A program made the translations under genes and the position numbers. A DNA stretch of 64,000 nucleotides, from assembly GCF_947387555.1 (NCBI RefSeq), contig NZ_CANDNZ010000002.1, forward strand, positions 558,001 through 622,000. Reading direction: 5' to 3'. The notes beneath the pieces were generated by a model. That model was not told where the DNA came from. It was given only the letters and a program-made list of their open reading frames with translations, and ran no database searches. This document shows, in pieces, positions 28,714 through 37,584 of the stretch. Each line of letters begins with the position of its first letter. Positions within the stretch are counted from its first letter, which is position 1. The DNA is from Thalassomonas sp. RHCl1 (GTDB taxonomy: Bacteria; Pseudomonadota; Gammaproteobacteria; Enterobacterales; Alteromonadaceae).

Positions 28714-29399
28714 TCAAGGGCATAGGTTTTTATGGCAAATTACCGGCATTTGGTGATTTTATCCGCCGTAATCTAAGTGCGGTTTTTATTGAGCGCTGGG
28801 ACAACTGGCAAATGCGCGCAATGGAAAGTGCCGGCTGGCAGCTGAAAGACAAGTGGCAAAAGCTGTATCTAAATGCGCCGGTTTGGCGATTTTACCTCAG
28901 TGAAGGTCTGTTGGATGACAATGCCTTTCTGGGGATCACTATGCCCAGTGTCGACAAGGTTGGCAGGTTATACCCATTTACCTTAGTGGCGGAGTTGGAC
29001 GGGCAAGATAATCCCCTGGCTTTATTGTGCTGCCTAGACAGTGAACTGACTAGCCTTGAAGATTTCTTAATCGCCTTACTTGATGAGACAAGCATAGATC
29101 TTAAAGCATTACTGGAGCATTTGACCCGGGAAACCGAGGCAGCACTTAGCGGGCGGTTGATCCCTGAGGCATTGGTTTCACCCTTAACCGGTGGGGAACT
29201 TTTTAGCTGTGAACTCACTGATTTGCAGGATCTGACACCGGCAGTATCTGCTATGGCCTGTAATTTTATTAAGCATCAAACCGCTAAATATAGTTTTTGG
29301 TGGTCATGCGGCAGCCAGAGGCGCGCGCCGCAATTTAGGGTGTTTGACGATATGCCGCCAGCACAGGCCTATATCAGCTTTTTGGAAAGAGAAAGTTGA
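28710..29399 (+). CDS. tagF: T6SS-associated regulator TagF
   Basis: The 229-residue protein opens with the TagF/ImpM signature GFYGKLPAFGDFIRRNL and WDNWQ, and closes with KYSFWWSCGSQRR and FDDMPPAQAYISFL. TagF represses T6SS assembly after translation, acting through Fha in the threonine-phosphorylation pathway in the systems studied. ATGA at 28710-28713 joins it to tssM, and its stop overlaps the pppA start (TGATG). Here it is a separate protein; in some species it is fused to the phosphatase. Confidence 0.92.
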   Translation: MIKGIGFYGKLPAFGDFIRRNLSAVFIERWDNWQMRAMESAGWQLKDKWQKLYLNAPVWRFYLSEGLLDDNAFLGITMPSVDKVGRLYPFTLVAELDGQDNPLALLCCLDSELTSLEDFLIALLDETSIDLKALLEHLTRETEAALSGRLIPEALVSPLTGGELFSCELTDLQDLTPAVSAMACNFIKHQTAKYSFWWSCGSQRRAPQFRVFDDMPPAQAYISFLERES

Positions 29400-30451
29400 T
29401 GTTGACGCAAAACTGGCAAAGTCAGGCCATCAGCCACCAGGGACGTGTTCGCAGTGAAAACCAGGATGCCTATCTTAGGGATGATAACAATCAGTTATGG
29501 TTAGTGGCAGATGGCATGGGGGGAGGAAGGGACGGAGCCTTAGCCAGTCAAATGCTTAAACAGACCTTTAAAGGTGTCCAGCTCAAAGAAACCTTGGTGG
29601 AGCGGGTTGAGCAACTGGAGCAGCTGGTCTTTAATGCTAATCTCAAAATTTATCACTATGCCAGGGAAAACTTTGCCGGAGCCTATATGGGCACGACTTT
29701 GGTGTTGCTTAACCGCTGGCGTAATCTCGGTATTCTTATTTGGGCGGGGGATTCCCGTTGTTACGGGCAAGATGCCCGGGAGCTATTCTGCCTGACCTGG
29801 GATCATAACCAGGCGACTGAGTTGATGAAGTCAGGGCAGCTTAGTGAAGATGACATGAAAAAAATGCCTAAAAGCAATGCCATTACCCGGGCAGTGGGGC
29901 TGGATGTCGAGCTGTGCCTGGAAATCAAACTGGTGGATATGACCGCCTGGCAGTTATTTTTATTATGCAGTGACGGTATTTATAGCGAAGTGAGTGACAG
30001 TTTGATGTTTAACTGTTTTTCAGCCGATATCAGCATCTTGGATAAACTGGATGACATACAGGAAAAGGTATTAAAATCCGGGGCCCATGACAATCTCACT
30101 CTGGTTTGTGTTTATCCGGACCAGCAGCGAGAGACAGAAGTTTCCACCGCCTATTTACACCCTTGGAACAAGGATATTGAGCAACTGCAATTTGATTATT
30201 ATCTCGGCAATATTGCGTTGGTGCAGCTGTTAAATAAACGGGGGAAATTGCTTGATAATCTGGTTGAGCTATTACCTGAGCCTAGTGATACCACCCAGAC
30301 ATTGCCAACAGGAGATATTAAGGCCTTATACCAGCTATCAGAACAAATAAGAGATAAGCGGGATCCGGTATACTTTATTTTTGCCGGTATCATAGTGTTG
30401 ATTTTACTTGTCTTTATTTATATATTTTTTGATTTTAGCGATAAAGTGTAA
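29399..30451 (+). CDS. pppA: T6SS PP2C-type phosphatase PppA with C-terminal membrane anchor
   Basis: A 350-residue PP2C phosphatase with the usual metal-binding motifs: the early SENQDAY, LVADGMGGG, GDSRCYG, LLCSDGI and GAHDNLTLV. A single membrane helix near the C-terminus (VYFIFAGIIVLILLVFIYIF) would anchor it in the inner membrane with the catalytic domain in the cytoplasm. PppA dephosphorylates Fha and turns T6SS firing off. The ATG at 29399 overlaps the tagF stop; a TTG one codon earlier is less likely. No partner kinase gene is adjacent, although ppkA usually sits beside pppA. Confidence 0.92.
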   Translation: MLTQNWQSQAISHQGRVRSENQDAYLRDDNNQLWLVADGMGGGRDGALASQMLKQTFKGVQLKETLVERVEQLEQLVFNANLKIYHYARENFAGAYMGTTLVLLNRWRNLGILIWAGDSRCYGQDARELFCLTWDHNQATELMKSGQLSEDDMKKMPKSNAITRAVGLDVELCLEIKLVDMTAWQLFLLCSDGIYSEVSDSLMFNCFSADISILDKLDDIQEKVLKSGAHDNLTLVCVYPDQQRETEVSTAYLHPWNKDIEQLQFDYYLGNIALVQLLNKRGKLLDNLVELLPEPSDTTQTLPTGDIKALYQLSEQIRDKRDPVYFIFAGIIVLILLVFIYIFFDFSDKV

Positions 30452-30613
30452 AGCCGGGCTCTGACCTAAGTTATCATTTGTTGCCCGCTAATATAAACAG
30501 GGCAGCTCTAACAGCAGGCATTGCAATAAGGATAATGCCGAGGGCTTTTTAGCTAACATATCTGCTTTCCCTGAATATGATTTATGTTGTTACTGTCTCT
30601 ATCATTGTTTTTA

Positions 30614-31276
30614 TTACAAGTTATCTGACATGGTCTTTTGCATGGTTTTGGCCCAGCTGTCGATTAAAGGTTTGACCTTATTTAAGGTCAGCGGGGTTTT
30701 ATCGTTATCCAGGGTTGCACCTTTACCGCTTTTTACGGCTGCGGCCATTAATTCACCGGATAATGAATCCACTACTTCCGCTTCTACCTGAAGCTGAACC
30801 TCGACGTCACTCATGCCGCCTGAAGCGGCGGTGACAAGAAAGGCAATAGGTATGTATTGGTAGGCTGCCAGGGATTTATCCGTGACTTTAACACCGGTAA
30901 TCGCCATTTTCATGCGCAGGGTCTTTTCCCCGGGTTCATTAACGACCTGGATATTTTTGGCTATGGCCTGTCGGAACCGGCGGTTAAAGTATTGGCTGAT
31001 CTCGGTTAATACTTTTTTTGATATGGTATCGGTAGCCGGTGGGGCGGGGTAATAGGAAATAGGATCTAGTAATACCTTGGAATAGCCTCTGGCTTTGACT
31101 TGTTTGCTGATAAAACGCTGCAGCTGGGAATCATCATGTACATCAACCGGTTTTAACAGGGAATAATCACTTAAAAAACCGCTGAATTGATTGTTTTGGG
31201 CTGTTTGGCTTTGCTCTGTGCCGGTTGAGCCGCAACCCAACAATAGCAGTATTAATAACTGCGAAAAATACTTCAT
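30614..31276 (-). CDS. DUF3313 lipoprotein
   Basis: I start at the ATG at 31274-31276 because AGGAG lies eight bases upstream; the frame is open for seven more codons. The product of 220 residues starts MKYFSQLLILLLLGCGSTG with a lipobox at LLLGC, so it should be a lipoprotein. The mature part begins FSGFLSDYSLLKPVD, a DUF3313 signature, and contains a C-terminal domain with the EVVDSLSGELMAAAV segment. The function of DUF3313 is unknown. It converges on the T6SS operon but there is nothing to link it to secretion. Confidence 0.85.
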   Translation of the reverse strand: MKYFSQLLILLLLGCGSTGTEQSQTAQNNQFSGFLSDYSLLKPVDVHDDSQLQRFISKQVKARGYSKVLLDPISYYPAPPATDTISKKVLTEISQYFNRRFRQAIAKNIQVVNEPGEKTLRMKMAITGVKVTDKSLAAYQYIPIAFLVTAASGGMSDVEVQLQVEAEVVDSLSGELMAAAVKSGKGATLDNDKTPLTLNKVKPLIDSWAKTMQKTMSDNL

Positions 31277-31658
31277 TGCTACGCTCCTGATAACCAAAAA
31301 ACTAAGAAAATGATAAGTTGGCTTTAGCCTAGACGATGTTTTTGGGATTATCTAGGCGACTGATTTCTGCCCTGGGCTTTTACACTTCAACTTACCCCGG
31401 TGAGCATTTATTGAATAATGAGCACATTGGATATATCGATAAGAAACGCACTGGGACAAAAGCTACAGCGATGCACCGTATTCTTTGATGAAGGTGGTGA
31501 ATTTTTCCGTGCGGAATTGATGAAAAATGGCGGTGTCAGAGGTTATTCTTGGCCAGTTTAATATTGTCATACCCATACTCAGGCTGGTGAGTTTATATGG
31601 AATGAAAGCCTTGGATTAATTGTCCAATGTCGTAACTTAATGATAGCTGCAGTTGCTG
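31277..31658. other. Intergenic stretch with an imperfect inverted repeat and a doubtful 47-codon frame
   Basis: CCTAGA and TCTAGG (about 31328-31354) form an inverted repeat upstream of the DUF3313 gene. A plus-strand frame from ATG 31418 to TAA 31561 encodes 47 residues (starting MSTLDISIRNALGQKLQRCT) without a ribosome binding site, so I do not call it a gene. Confidence 0.35.
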
Positions 31659-32327
31659 TTAAACCGTTTGGTCAAATAGGCTGCCCTGGCGATTATCCAG
31701 TTGGCTGACAAATTCGCTGCTGATGAAAGCATTGCGCCTTTGCGCCTGACTGGCTTGTGAGGATAGTTCGACAAAAGTCTCATTTGGGGCTGCTACTGCG
31801 TTGCTATTGCTTGTTGGTTGTTCCGTTTGAGCACTTTGAGAAGTCTGGGCGCTGTTTTGAATCTCTTGCTGGTTTTCATTAAATTGCTCGATAGCGTTTT
31901 CGGCAAGCTCTGCCTGTTGCTGCTGTCCCGCAAAATTGACAGCGGTTGATCTGACGTCATCGGCAGAGGCGTCGGTGGTATTAACTACTGCGGCAGCCTG
32001 TCGGGGAGAAATATTTAACTGCTCTTGTTCACTTTCATCCCGGCTTGCCTGAGTAAAAGTTTGTGCCTGCTGTCTCTGACTATTTTGTTCAAGACGGTCT
32101 ACTGCCTGCTCCCGGCTGATATCGACGGAAACCGATCGGTTGTTGGTATTGAGTTCAACATTCGTCCTATTTTGCGATCTGTCGCCGTTGTCGACATTAT
32201 CTTCGTTTGGACGCACGGAAACATTATTATTGTTGGCAGGAGTGTTGCCGTTGGTATTGTTATTGCCGTTATTTTGCAATCTGTTTGCGCTGGTTAACGG
32301 TGAAAAACTGCTGGAAATGGGGCCCAT
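31659..32327 (-). CDS. Asn/Gln-rich low-complexity protein (222 aa)
   Basis: The protein is dominated by Asn, Gln, Ser and Ala, with runs such as NNGNNNTNGNTPANNNNVSV near the start and QQQQ and NENQQE further on. It has no signal peptide or membrane helix, almost no aromatic residues, and no Cys. It should be largely disordered. The start MGPISSSFSPLTSANRLQ and the end DNRQGSLFDQTV are the least repetitive parts. Similar small disordered proteins occur in Alteromonadales without known function. The open frame of 222 codons and codon use support it as a real gene. No function assigned. Confidence 0.65.
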   Translation of the reverse strand: MGPISSSFSPLTSANRLQNNGNNNTNGNTPANNNNVSVRPNEDNVDNGDRSQNRTNVELNTNNRSVSVDISREQAVDRLEQNSQRQQAQTFTQASRDESEQEQLNISPRQAAAVVNTTDASADDVRSTAVNFAGQQQQAELAENAIEQFNENQQEIQNSAQTSQSAQTEQPTSNSNAVAAPNETFVELSSQASQAQRRNAFISSEFVSQLDNRQGSLFDQTV

Positions 32328-32528
32328 GAGAGTGTCCGCTGGCTGGTGTCACTTAAGCTAATTATACCCCAGGGTGTGGCTGAAAAATAGTCAGAATTGC
32401 CTGTTATTGATCAGACTCAAGGGATATTGTAAAAGAATATTAACATTAAAAACTTTTACTAACAGCAACAATAGCTTTCATATAAGCTGGATAATATGGG
32501 AAGCCCTTAATTAGCCATAGGAGTGCTG

Positions 32529-33716
32529 ATGAGAAAAAGCGCGCAATTTTGTTTATTATTATGTTCACTTACCCTGACGGCTTGTCAGAGCACTAAATTT
32601 GAGTCGCCGCCGGCTACTCAGGTAGACACCAGTTTCTATCTTGATGAACAATTTCCGGATTATCACCTGGTAGATGTCGAGAGTGCTGAAGAGATTTTTG
32701 CTATCGATGATGAAATGCGGCTGATGGTCGCCGAGCAGGTGGCGCCCGAGCATAATTTTAAAAAACGCGCGATAAAATTACTGCGTCAAATCTTTAAAAA
32801 GGATAATTTAGGGCTGGCTTATCAAAGCGGCGCCAATGTCATTGCCACTGATGCCTACCATAAAAATATCGCCAACTGCTTATCGTTAACTATCATGTCT
32901 TATGCCCTTGCCCGTGAGGCGGAGCTTAATGTCACTTTCCAGGAAGTGCTGATCCCGGAATATTGGGTGCGTCACGGCGAGCATAATATGCTTACCGGTC
33001 ATGTCAACCTGCGGTTGACGGCGGATAAGAGACCCAGTGAAACCATTATTTTCGGCGGCAATGATATTGAAGTCGACTTTGATCCCTTTGTGATGAAAAA
33101 ATCATTTCCAAAAAGAGCCATTACCAGAAATACCGTGCTGGCGATGTTTTATAACAACAAAGGCGCCCAGGCGATGGTAAACTCCGATTACATCGGTGCT
33201 TATGCCTACCTAAAAGCGGCGACTTTGAGCGATCCCGGTTTTAGCACGGCCTGGGGTAACTTGGGGCTATTATACAGGTATAACGAGCAAAGGGAGCTCG
33301 CCAAACGGGCCTATCGCCATGCGATCAGTTTGAGCAAGCGTAACTTCACCGCCATGAGTAATTTGGCCTTATTGCTTAAAGGCGAAGGTCAGTTTGAGGA
33401 AGCGGAGAAGATTAAGCAGGGCATTGTCAGAAAACGTGAAAAAAATCCTTATTATCATGCCTTGCTGGCGGATGAGGCTTTCCATGACGGTGATGCCGAT
33501 TTAGCCGTGCGCCTCTACAAAAAGGCCATCAGGCTCGACAACAAGGCCCATGAGTTTTATTTTGGCCTGGCAAAGGCGTATTATCAACAAGATAGGCTGG
33601 ACTCGGCAAAACGGGCGATGAAAAAAGCCATCGCTTTAAACCGGGTGCCCAAGACAGAGCATGAATATTTGTCAAAATTAGACTTCTTAAAATCGGCAGG
33701 AAAAGAGAATCGATAA
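32529..33716 (+). CDS. Lipoprotein with transglutaminase-like region and TPR repeats
   Basis: The start is set at ATG 32529, five bases behind AGGAG (32519-32523); a GTG at 32523 lies within that binding site. The signal peptide ends in the lipobox LTLTAC, giving a lipoprotein of 395 residues. After about 80 residues comes a region with NCLSLTIMSYALAREAELNV and VRHGEHNMLTGHVNLRL, which looks like the Cys-His pair of a transglutaminase-like fold. From about residue 215 there are four TPR-like helical repeats. The next gene, an M28 peptidase, begins directly after the stop, so they form an operon. Exact function unknown. Confidence 0.8.
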   Translation: MRKSAQFCLLLCSLTLTACQSTKFESPPATQVDTSFYLDEQFPDYHLVDVESAEEIFAIDDEMRLMVAEQVAPEHNFKKRAIKLLRQIFKKDNLGLAYQSGANVIATDAYHKNIANCLSLTIMSYALAREAELNVTFQEVLIPEYWVRHGEHNMLTGHVNLRLTADKRPSETIIFGGNDIEVDFDPFVMKKSFPKRAITRNTVLAMFYNNKGAQAMVNSDYIGAYAYLKAATLSDPGFSTAWGNLGLLYRYNEQRELAKRAYRHAISLSKRNFTAMSNLALLLKGEGQFEEAEKIKQGIVRKREKNPYYHALLADEAFHDGDADLAVRLYKKAIRLDNKAHEFYFGLAKAYYQQDRLDSAKRAMKKAIALNRVPKTEHEYLSKLDFLKSAGKENR

Positions 33717-33717
33717 C

Positions 33718-34677
33718 CTGAGCAAAATCTTATCGTTATGGCTGGCACTGGTATTTATTCCCGGTTATGTCATGGCGGTTCAATTGCCAGCTTCCCAGGC
33801 GCTGCTCTATAACCAGGAGCAGTTACTCTCGCATGTACAGACCCTGGCCTCGGATGAGTTTTCCGGGCGTGAAATGGCAACCCGGGGCAATGAAAAAGCC
33901 CGTGTCTATATCATTAATGCTTTAAAGCGGTTGGATGTGGCGCCGCTAGGTCAGGATTACCGCCAGGTATTTAACCACAAATCTGATGTGAGCGGCGCTA
34001 ATGTGATAGGGGTTATCCCGGGAACAGAGTTTCCGCAGCAATATATTGTGCTTTCAGCCCATTTTGATCATATCGGCAAGGGGGCGAGAGTGATATATAA
34101 CGGCGCCGATGATAATGCCTCAGGCACTGCGGCCTTATTGAGCATTGCCGAGCAGGTTAAACAGGCCCCTTTACGCTACAGCCTGATTTTATTGTTTAGC
34201 GACGGTGAGGAGCTTGGTCTGGTGGGCGCCCATGCTTTTATCGACGCATACCAAAATTTAATTGACGATATCAAGCTCAACATCAACCTGGATATGATCG
34301 CCGGTGATCGCGGCACAAAAAAATTAAGGTTTATCAGTAAAGGCATAGAAACCTTACTCGATGAGCAAGGGTTAAAGATGTGGTCTGCGCTAAGGGATTC
34401 GGCTGAGATCCAGGTGAAAAAAGGCTTTAAATCAGGCTCGAGCAGTATTACCCGCGGGGCAAGTTCGGTCAATAACCGTATCAGGTGGCGGGCTGCCAGT
34501 GATCATTATGTTTTTTATAAGGCGAAGATCCCCTTTGTTTATTTTGGCGTCGGCACCCATAAGAATTACCATACCGGCAATGACGATTTTAACGGTATCA
34601 ACCAGACATTTTATTTAGGTGCGACCGCGTCGATTTGCCGGCAAATCTACCTGCTGGACCGGTTGATGATAAACTGA
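33718..34677 (+). CDS. Exported M28-family zinc peptidase
   Basis: The catalytic and metal-binding motifs of M28 aminopeptidases are clear: LSAHFDHIG, GADDNASGTAA, FSDGEELGLVG with the catalytic Glu, NLDMIAGD and the final His in YHTGNDDF. The first ATG is at 33772, but codons before it read LSKILSLWLALVFIPGYVMA, a textbook signal peptide that would be cut off by that start. No ATG, GTG or TTG lies between the previous in-frame stop (33688-33690) and this segment, so initiation probably uses the CTG at 33718, one base after the stop of the lipoprotein gene. With ATG 33772 the product would be a 301-residue cytoplasmic form. Confidence 0.82.
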   Translation: MSKILSLWLALVFIPGYVMAVQLPASQALLYNQEQLLSHVQTLASDEFSGREMATRGNEKARVYIINALKRLDVAPLGQDYRQVFNHKSDVSGANVIGVIPGTEFPQQYIVLSAHFDHIGKGARVIYNGADDNASGTAALLSIAEQVKQAPLRYSLILLFSDGEELGLVGAHAFIDAYQNLIDDIKLNINLDMIAGDRGTKKLRFISKGIETLLDEQGLKMWSALRDSAEIQVKKGFKSGSSSITRGASSVNNRIRWRAASDHYVFYKAKIPFVYFGVGTHKNYHTGNDDFNGINQTFYLGATASICRQIYLLDRLMIN

Positions 34678-34821
34678 CAGCACTTTTCCTGCGATATCTC
34701 AGTGTGATTTTTTAGGGAAATTCCATCCTCAGGCATTATCAAATGTTATCTATGGGGTTATAATTGCCCTTTGGTATTAAGCAAGCGCTTAAATAGGCGC
34801 CTCAACAAGGTTCTGTCATAA

Positions 34822-35379
34822 ATGGATAAACATTTTATCACTGCCCAGCAGTTGCTGGAAGATTCGTTTCGTCTGGCGGCAAAAGTATATGAAGATGGTT
34901 TCCGTCCTCAGTTTATTGTCGGTATCTGGCGCGGCGGTGCGCCTATCGGTATCGCTGTGCAGGAATACTTTGATTTTAAAAAAGTTGAAACGGACCATAT
35001 TGCGGTGCGAACTTCTTCTTACTACGGCATCAATCAACAGAGTAAAGAAATTAAAGTCCATGGTCTGCATTACATCATTGAAAATGCCAATGCCGATGAC
35101 GGATTATTAATTGTCGATGACGTTTTTGATTCCGGCCGCAGCATCGAAGCTTTGATCAAACAGCTGAATTTGTTGACCCGTCGTAACATGCCGCAAGATG
35201 TGCGTATTGCCTGTCCCTGGTATAAGCCGAAAAACTCTAAAGTAGATTTGGTACCTGACTATTATATTCACGAATCAGAAGAATGGCTGGTGTTCCCGCA
35301 CGAGCTTTCCGGATTAACACCGGATGAGATCATCGCAGGTAAAAAAGATCTGGGCAATATCCACCATTTATTGGTGTAG
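34822..35379 (+). CDS. Phosphoribosyltransferase (purine-type)
   Basis: A 185-residue type I phosphoribosyltransferase with the PRPP-binding motif LLIVDDVFDSGRS and an early substrate loop FIVGIWRGGAPIG. The N-terminal part ITAQQLLEDSFRLAAKVYED and the length point to a hypoxanthine or xanthine-guanine salvage enzyme, which joins a purine base to phosphoribosyl pyrophosphate to give a nucleotide. The base specificity cannot be read with confidence. It has its own promoter space on both sides and no operon partners. Confidence 0.85.
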   Translation: MDKHFITAQQLLEDSFRLAAKVYEDGFRPQFIVGIWRGGAPIGIAVQEYFDFKKVETDHIAVRTSSYYGINQQSKEIKVHGLHYIIENANADDGLLIVDDVFDSGRSIEALIKQLNLLTRRNMPQDVRIACPWYKPKNSKVDLVPDYYIHESEEWLVFPHELSGLTPDEIIAGKKDLGNIHHLLV

Positions 35380-35554
35380 GGTGTTAAGCGCTGTGTTTAT
35401 TTTGTGCTTGGTAAACGGCTTTACTCAGGCCTTAAGTTAAGCATTTATGTTAAACGTCGATTGTGTTGCCACATTCGGCGTTTTTTCTTTTACGGCCAGC
35501 GAGTTTGGCCTTTTCGGGCAATACATGGCAGCCGAAAGAGCAGGGGGCTAATAT

Positions 35555-36034
35555 ATGGTTAAACCGGCAAAGACGAAACTATGCCGTTATCCTTTTACTG
35601 TGGTGCCGGGTTATGGCGTGGCATCGGGCCGGGCAGACGATACTCCTTATCCCGAAGGGGCGATAGCCTTGCAAAAACCTTTTTTTTCGGCCTTAGGGTT
35701 AGATCTCAGCCGCTGTTTTAATGGGACCATCAATGCCGCCTTTGATTGCGCTCAGGTGAGCCTGAAGCGCTGGGATCAGCAATTTTCACGGGTAAACTGG
35801 TTTGCCGCCTTGCCTGCGGAAGATTTCAGGTTTGTCAGTTGTGCGTTGCTCAGACAAGACGCTTTTTCGGAAGAACGCTACCCGGCCTATATTTATCAGG
35901 TGGTTGCCAGCAGTAAAATTGGCCATGTTCAACCCGGCAATGTGTTAGAATTACTGGCGCCTGAAATTACCGGTTTAGCTTACGGTGATGTCATGGTGCT
36001 GGAGATAAAAGAAAATACTCTGATGTTTGCTTGA
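35555..36034 (+). CDS. Protein resembling CTP-dependent riboflavin kinase (DUF120-like)
   Basis: I do not recognise this 159-residue protein at once, but its layout parallels the archaeal DUF120/RibK fold. An early GYGVASGRADD loop is followed by FNGTINAAFD, comparable to the GT[LI]N metal- and nucleotide-binding motif. LPAEDFRF follows, and the end VLELLAPEITGLAYGDVMVL resembles the EIIAP...LKDGDVIKI ending of the archaeal enzyme. If real, it would phosphorylate riboflavin or bind a flavin-like or nucleotide ligand. The comparison is from memory and by eye, so it is tentative. There is no adjacent riboflavin gene and no signal peptide. Confidence 0.6.
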   Translation: MVKPAKTKLCRYPFTVVPGYGVASGRADDTPYPEGAIALQKPFFSALGLDLSRCFNGTINAAFDCAQVSLKRWDQQFSRVNWFAALPAEDFRFVSCALLRQDAFSEERYPAYIYQVVASSKIGHVQPGNVLELLAPEITGLAYGDVMVLEIKENTLMFA

Positions 36035-36120
36035 TGTCATGTTATCAAGCCCGGGTATTGCAACCATGACTTTCCCGACAGCGCCTTAGCTATCAGGTGG
36101 TAAAAATTAAGGTGTAAGCA

Positions 36121-36765
36121 ATGAAAAAAATTGATCTGTCTAGTTGGAACAGACGAAATCATTATGAATTTTATAAAGACTTTACCGATCCTTGTTTTAA
36201 TCTCTGTGTCAGCGTTGATGTGTCAGATGCGGTGAAGTATGCCAGGCAACATCAACTCTCGGTTTTTCTGACGCTGCTGTATTTATCCAATAAAGCCAGC
36301 AATGCTGTTGAAGCATTTCGAAGACGTTTAGACAGCGAAAAAAATGTCTGGCAAGTGGATTGTATCCAGCCTTCTGCCACTGTGCTCAAAGCAGATGAGA
36401 CCTTTAATTTTTGTGATTTTACTTATACCGAAGATCTGCAGGAGTTTGTGCGAAAAGGCAGGGAAAAAATGCAGCAGGCAAAATCAGAGCCGGCGTTAGC
36501 GAATGTCAGCAACCTGCCGGAGCAGATTTTCTATTCGGTGATCCCCTGGCTGGAGTTTACCAGTTATAAGCATGCCGCTAATGCCGGTTTTAATGATGTG
36601 CCGAAAATTGTCTTTGGCAAAATAACCGCTAAACAGAGTTCGCCAGCCGATGGAGAGCGCTTGATGATGCCGGTATCGGTTGAACTTAACCATGCGCTGG
36701 CGGACGGCTTGGATATCGCCAGATATATCGCCGCTTTTGAGAAAAACATCGCAAGTTTATCTTAA
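36121..36765 (+). CDS. Chloramphenicol acetyltransferase-like (CAT fold) protein
   Basis: The 214-residue protein matches CAT-family length and pattern, with the start IDLSSWNRRNHYEFYKDF and an active-site region VELNHALADGLDIARYI. In classical CAT the motif is HHxxxDG; here the first His is Asn, while the second, catalytic His and the Asp are kept. The region expected to bind the acceptor (PWLEFTSYKHA) fits the family. It may acetylate another small molecule rather than chloramphenicol; many chromosomal homologues confer no resistance. Enzyme activity is likely, substrate unknown. Confidence 0.83.
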   Translation: MKKIDLSSWNRRNHYEFYKDFTDPCFNLCVSVDVSDAVKYARQHQLSVFLTLLYLSNKASNAVEAFRRRLDSEKNVWQVDCIQPSATVLKADETFNFCDFTYTEDLQEFVRKGREKMQQAKSEPALANVSNLPEQIFYSVIPWLEFTSYKHAANAGFNDVPKIVFGKITAKQSSPADGERLMMPVSVELNHALADGLDIARYIAAFEKNIASLS

Positions 36766-36946
36766 TTTACTCTACTGGTTTCTTGCTTTACGCCGGGGAA
36801 AAAAACAGCACTTTTTCCGGCGCCAGGCCCCGTGTTTAACGGATTACACAAAATTACAAAACCTTACCCTGTGTTTACATGAACGTGCACGTAAATTGCT
36901 GATAGTTAGCCGTAATTAAATAAATCCTCAGATTTGGAGCTAACAA

Positions 36947-37426
36947 ATGAATATTAACAGCACAAGCCCGTCACTGGTAACCAGCACACATTCCTACATG
37001 GATTATCAAAAAGCAACCCAGGAGCAAATTGAAAAGTTCCAGGCGACCATGCAGGAAAAAACACAGGATAAAACCCTGGATGTCAGCGATAAGGGCAAAA
37101 TTCACAACTATATGTCAGGCCTGAGCGCGGAAGAAAGAACCGAGGCGAAAACCTTTCTCGATTCGGTGAAAAGCGCGAAAGAAAACGGCAGCTTCGATGC
37201 CGCAACCTTTGCGGGCCAGGCGCCTGAGTCCATTAAAAACATGGCCAGTGAGTTTGGCGTTAATTTAGAAGACATGATCGGCAAAGCGCCAAAAGATAAC
37301 CCCTTGATGAATGCCCAGGGAACCTTTAAAGGCGGTACAAACCTCTACCAGCAGGTTTCAAGGTTAAATTCAGGGCAAGAGCAAACGGCATCGATCATGG
37401 ATATCTTAGCCGATGAGCAGGTTTAA
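36947..37426 (+). CDS. Helical protein of unknown function (159 aa)
   Basis: A ribosome binding site (TTTGGAG, about 36933-36939) precedes the ATG. The protein is hydrophilic and mostly helical, with KATQEQIEKFQATMQEKTQD suggesting a coiled coil, then repeated KSAKENGS and NMASEFGVNLEDM segments. It has no signal peptide, no membrane helix and no Cys. I do not recognise the family. A strong hairpin follows immediately, so it is probably a single-gene unit. Confidence 0.7.
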   Translation: MNINSTSPSLVTSTHSYMDYQKATQEQIEKFQATMQEKTQDKTLDVSDKGKIHNYMSGLSAEERTEAKTFLDSVKSAKENGSFDAATFAGQAPESIKNMASEFGVNLEDMIGKAPKDNPLMNAQGTFKGGTNLYQQVSRLNSGQEQTASIMDILADEQV

Positions 37427-37447
37427 GGGGCAACTATCTACTGTTTT

Positions 37448-37493
37448 GCCATACGGCAATTTATTACCGCATGGCAATAAATTGCCGCATGGC
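37448..37493. terminator. Long inverted repeat after the 159-residue gene
   Basis: CGGCAATTTATT (37454-37465) pairs perfectly with AATAAATTGCCG (37476-37487), and the flanks GCCAT/ATGGC (37448-37452 and 37489-37493) extend the stem with one mismatch. No T-run follows, so besides termination a small palindromic repeat element is possible. Confidence 0.55.
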
Positions 37494-37584
37494 CGGCGAC
37501 CTTTGCCCCATACTTGAACTCAGGCGCTAATTCATCCATTATTAAGCAAGTAACTACCACTGACAAAGATTGCAAGGTTTTGTT

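Noticed and set aside
31418-31561. 47-codon plus-strand frame
   Set aside because: No ribosome binding site, no recognisable family, and a length expected by chance.
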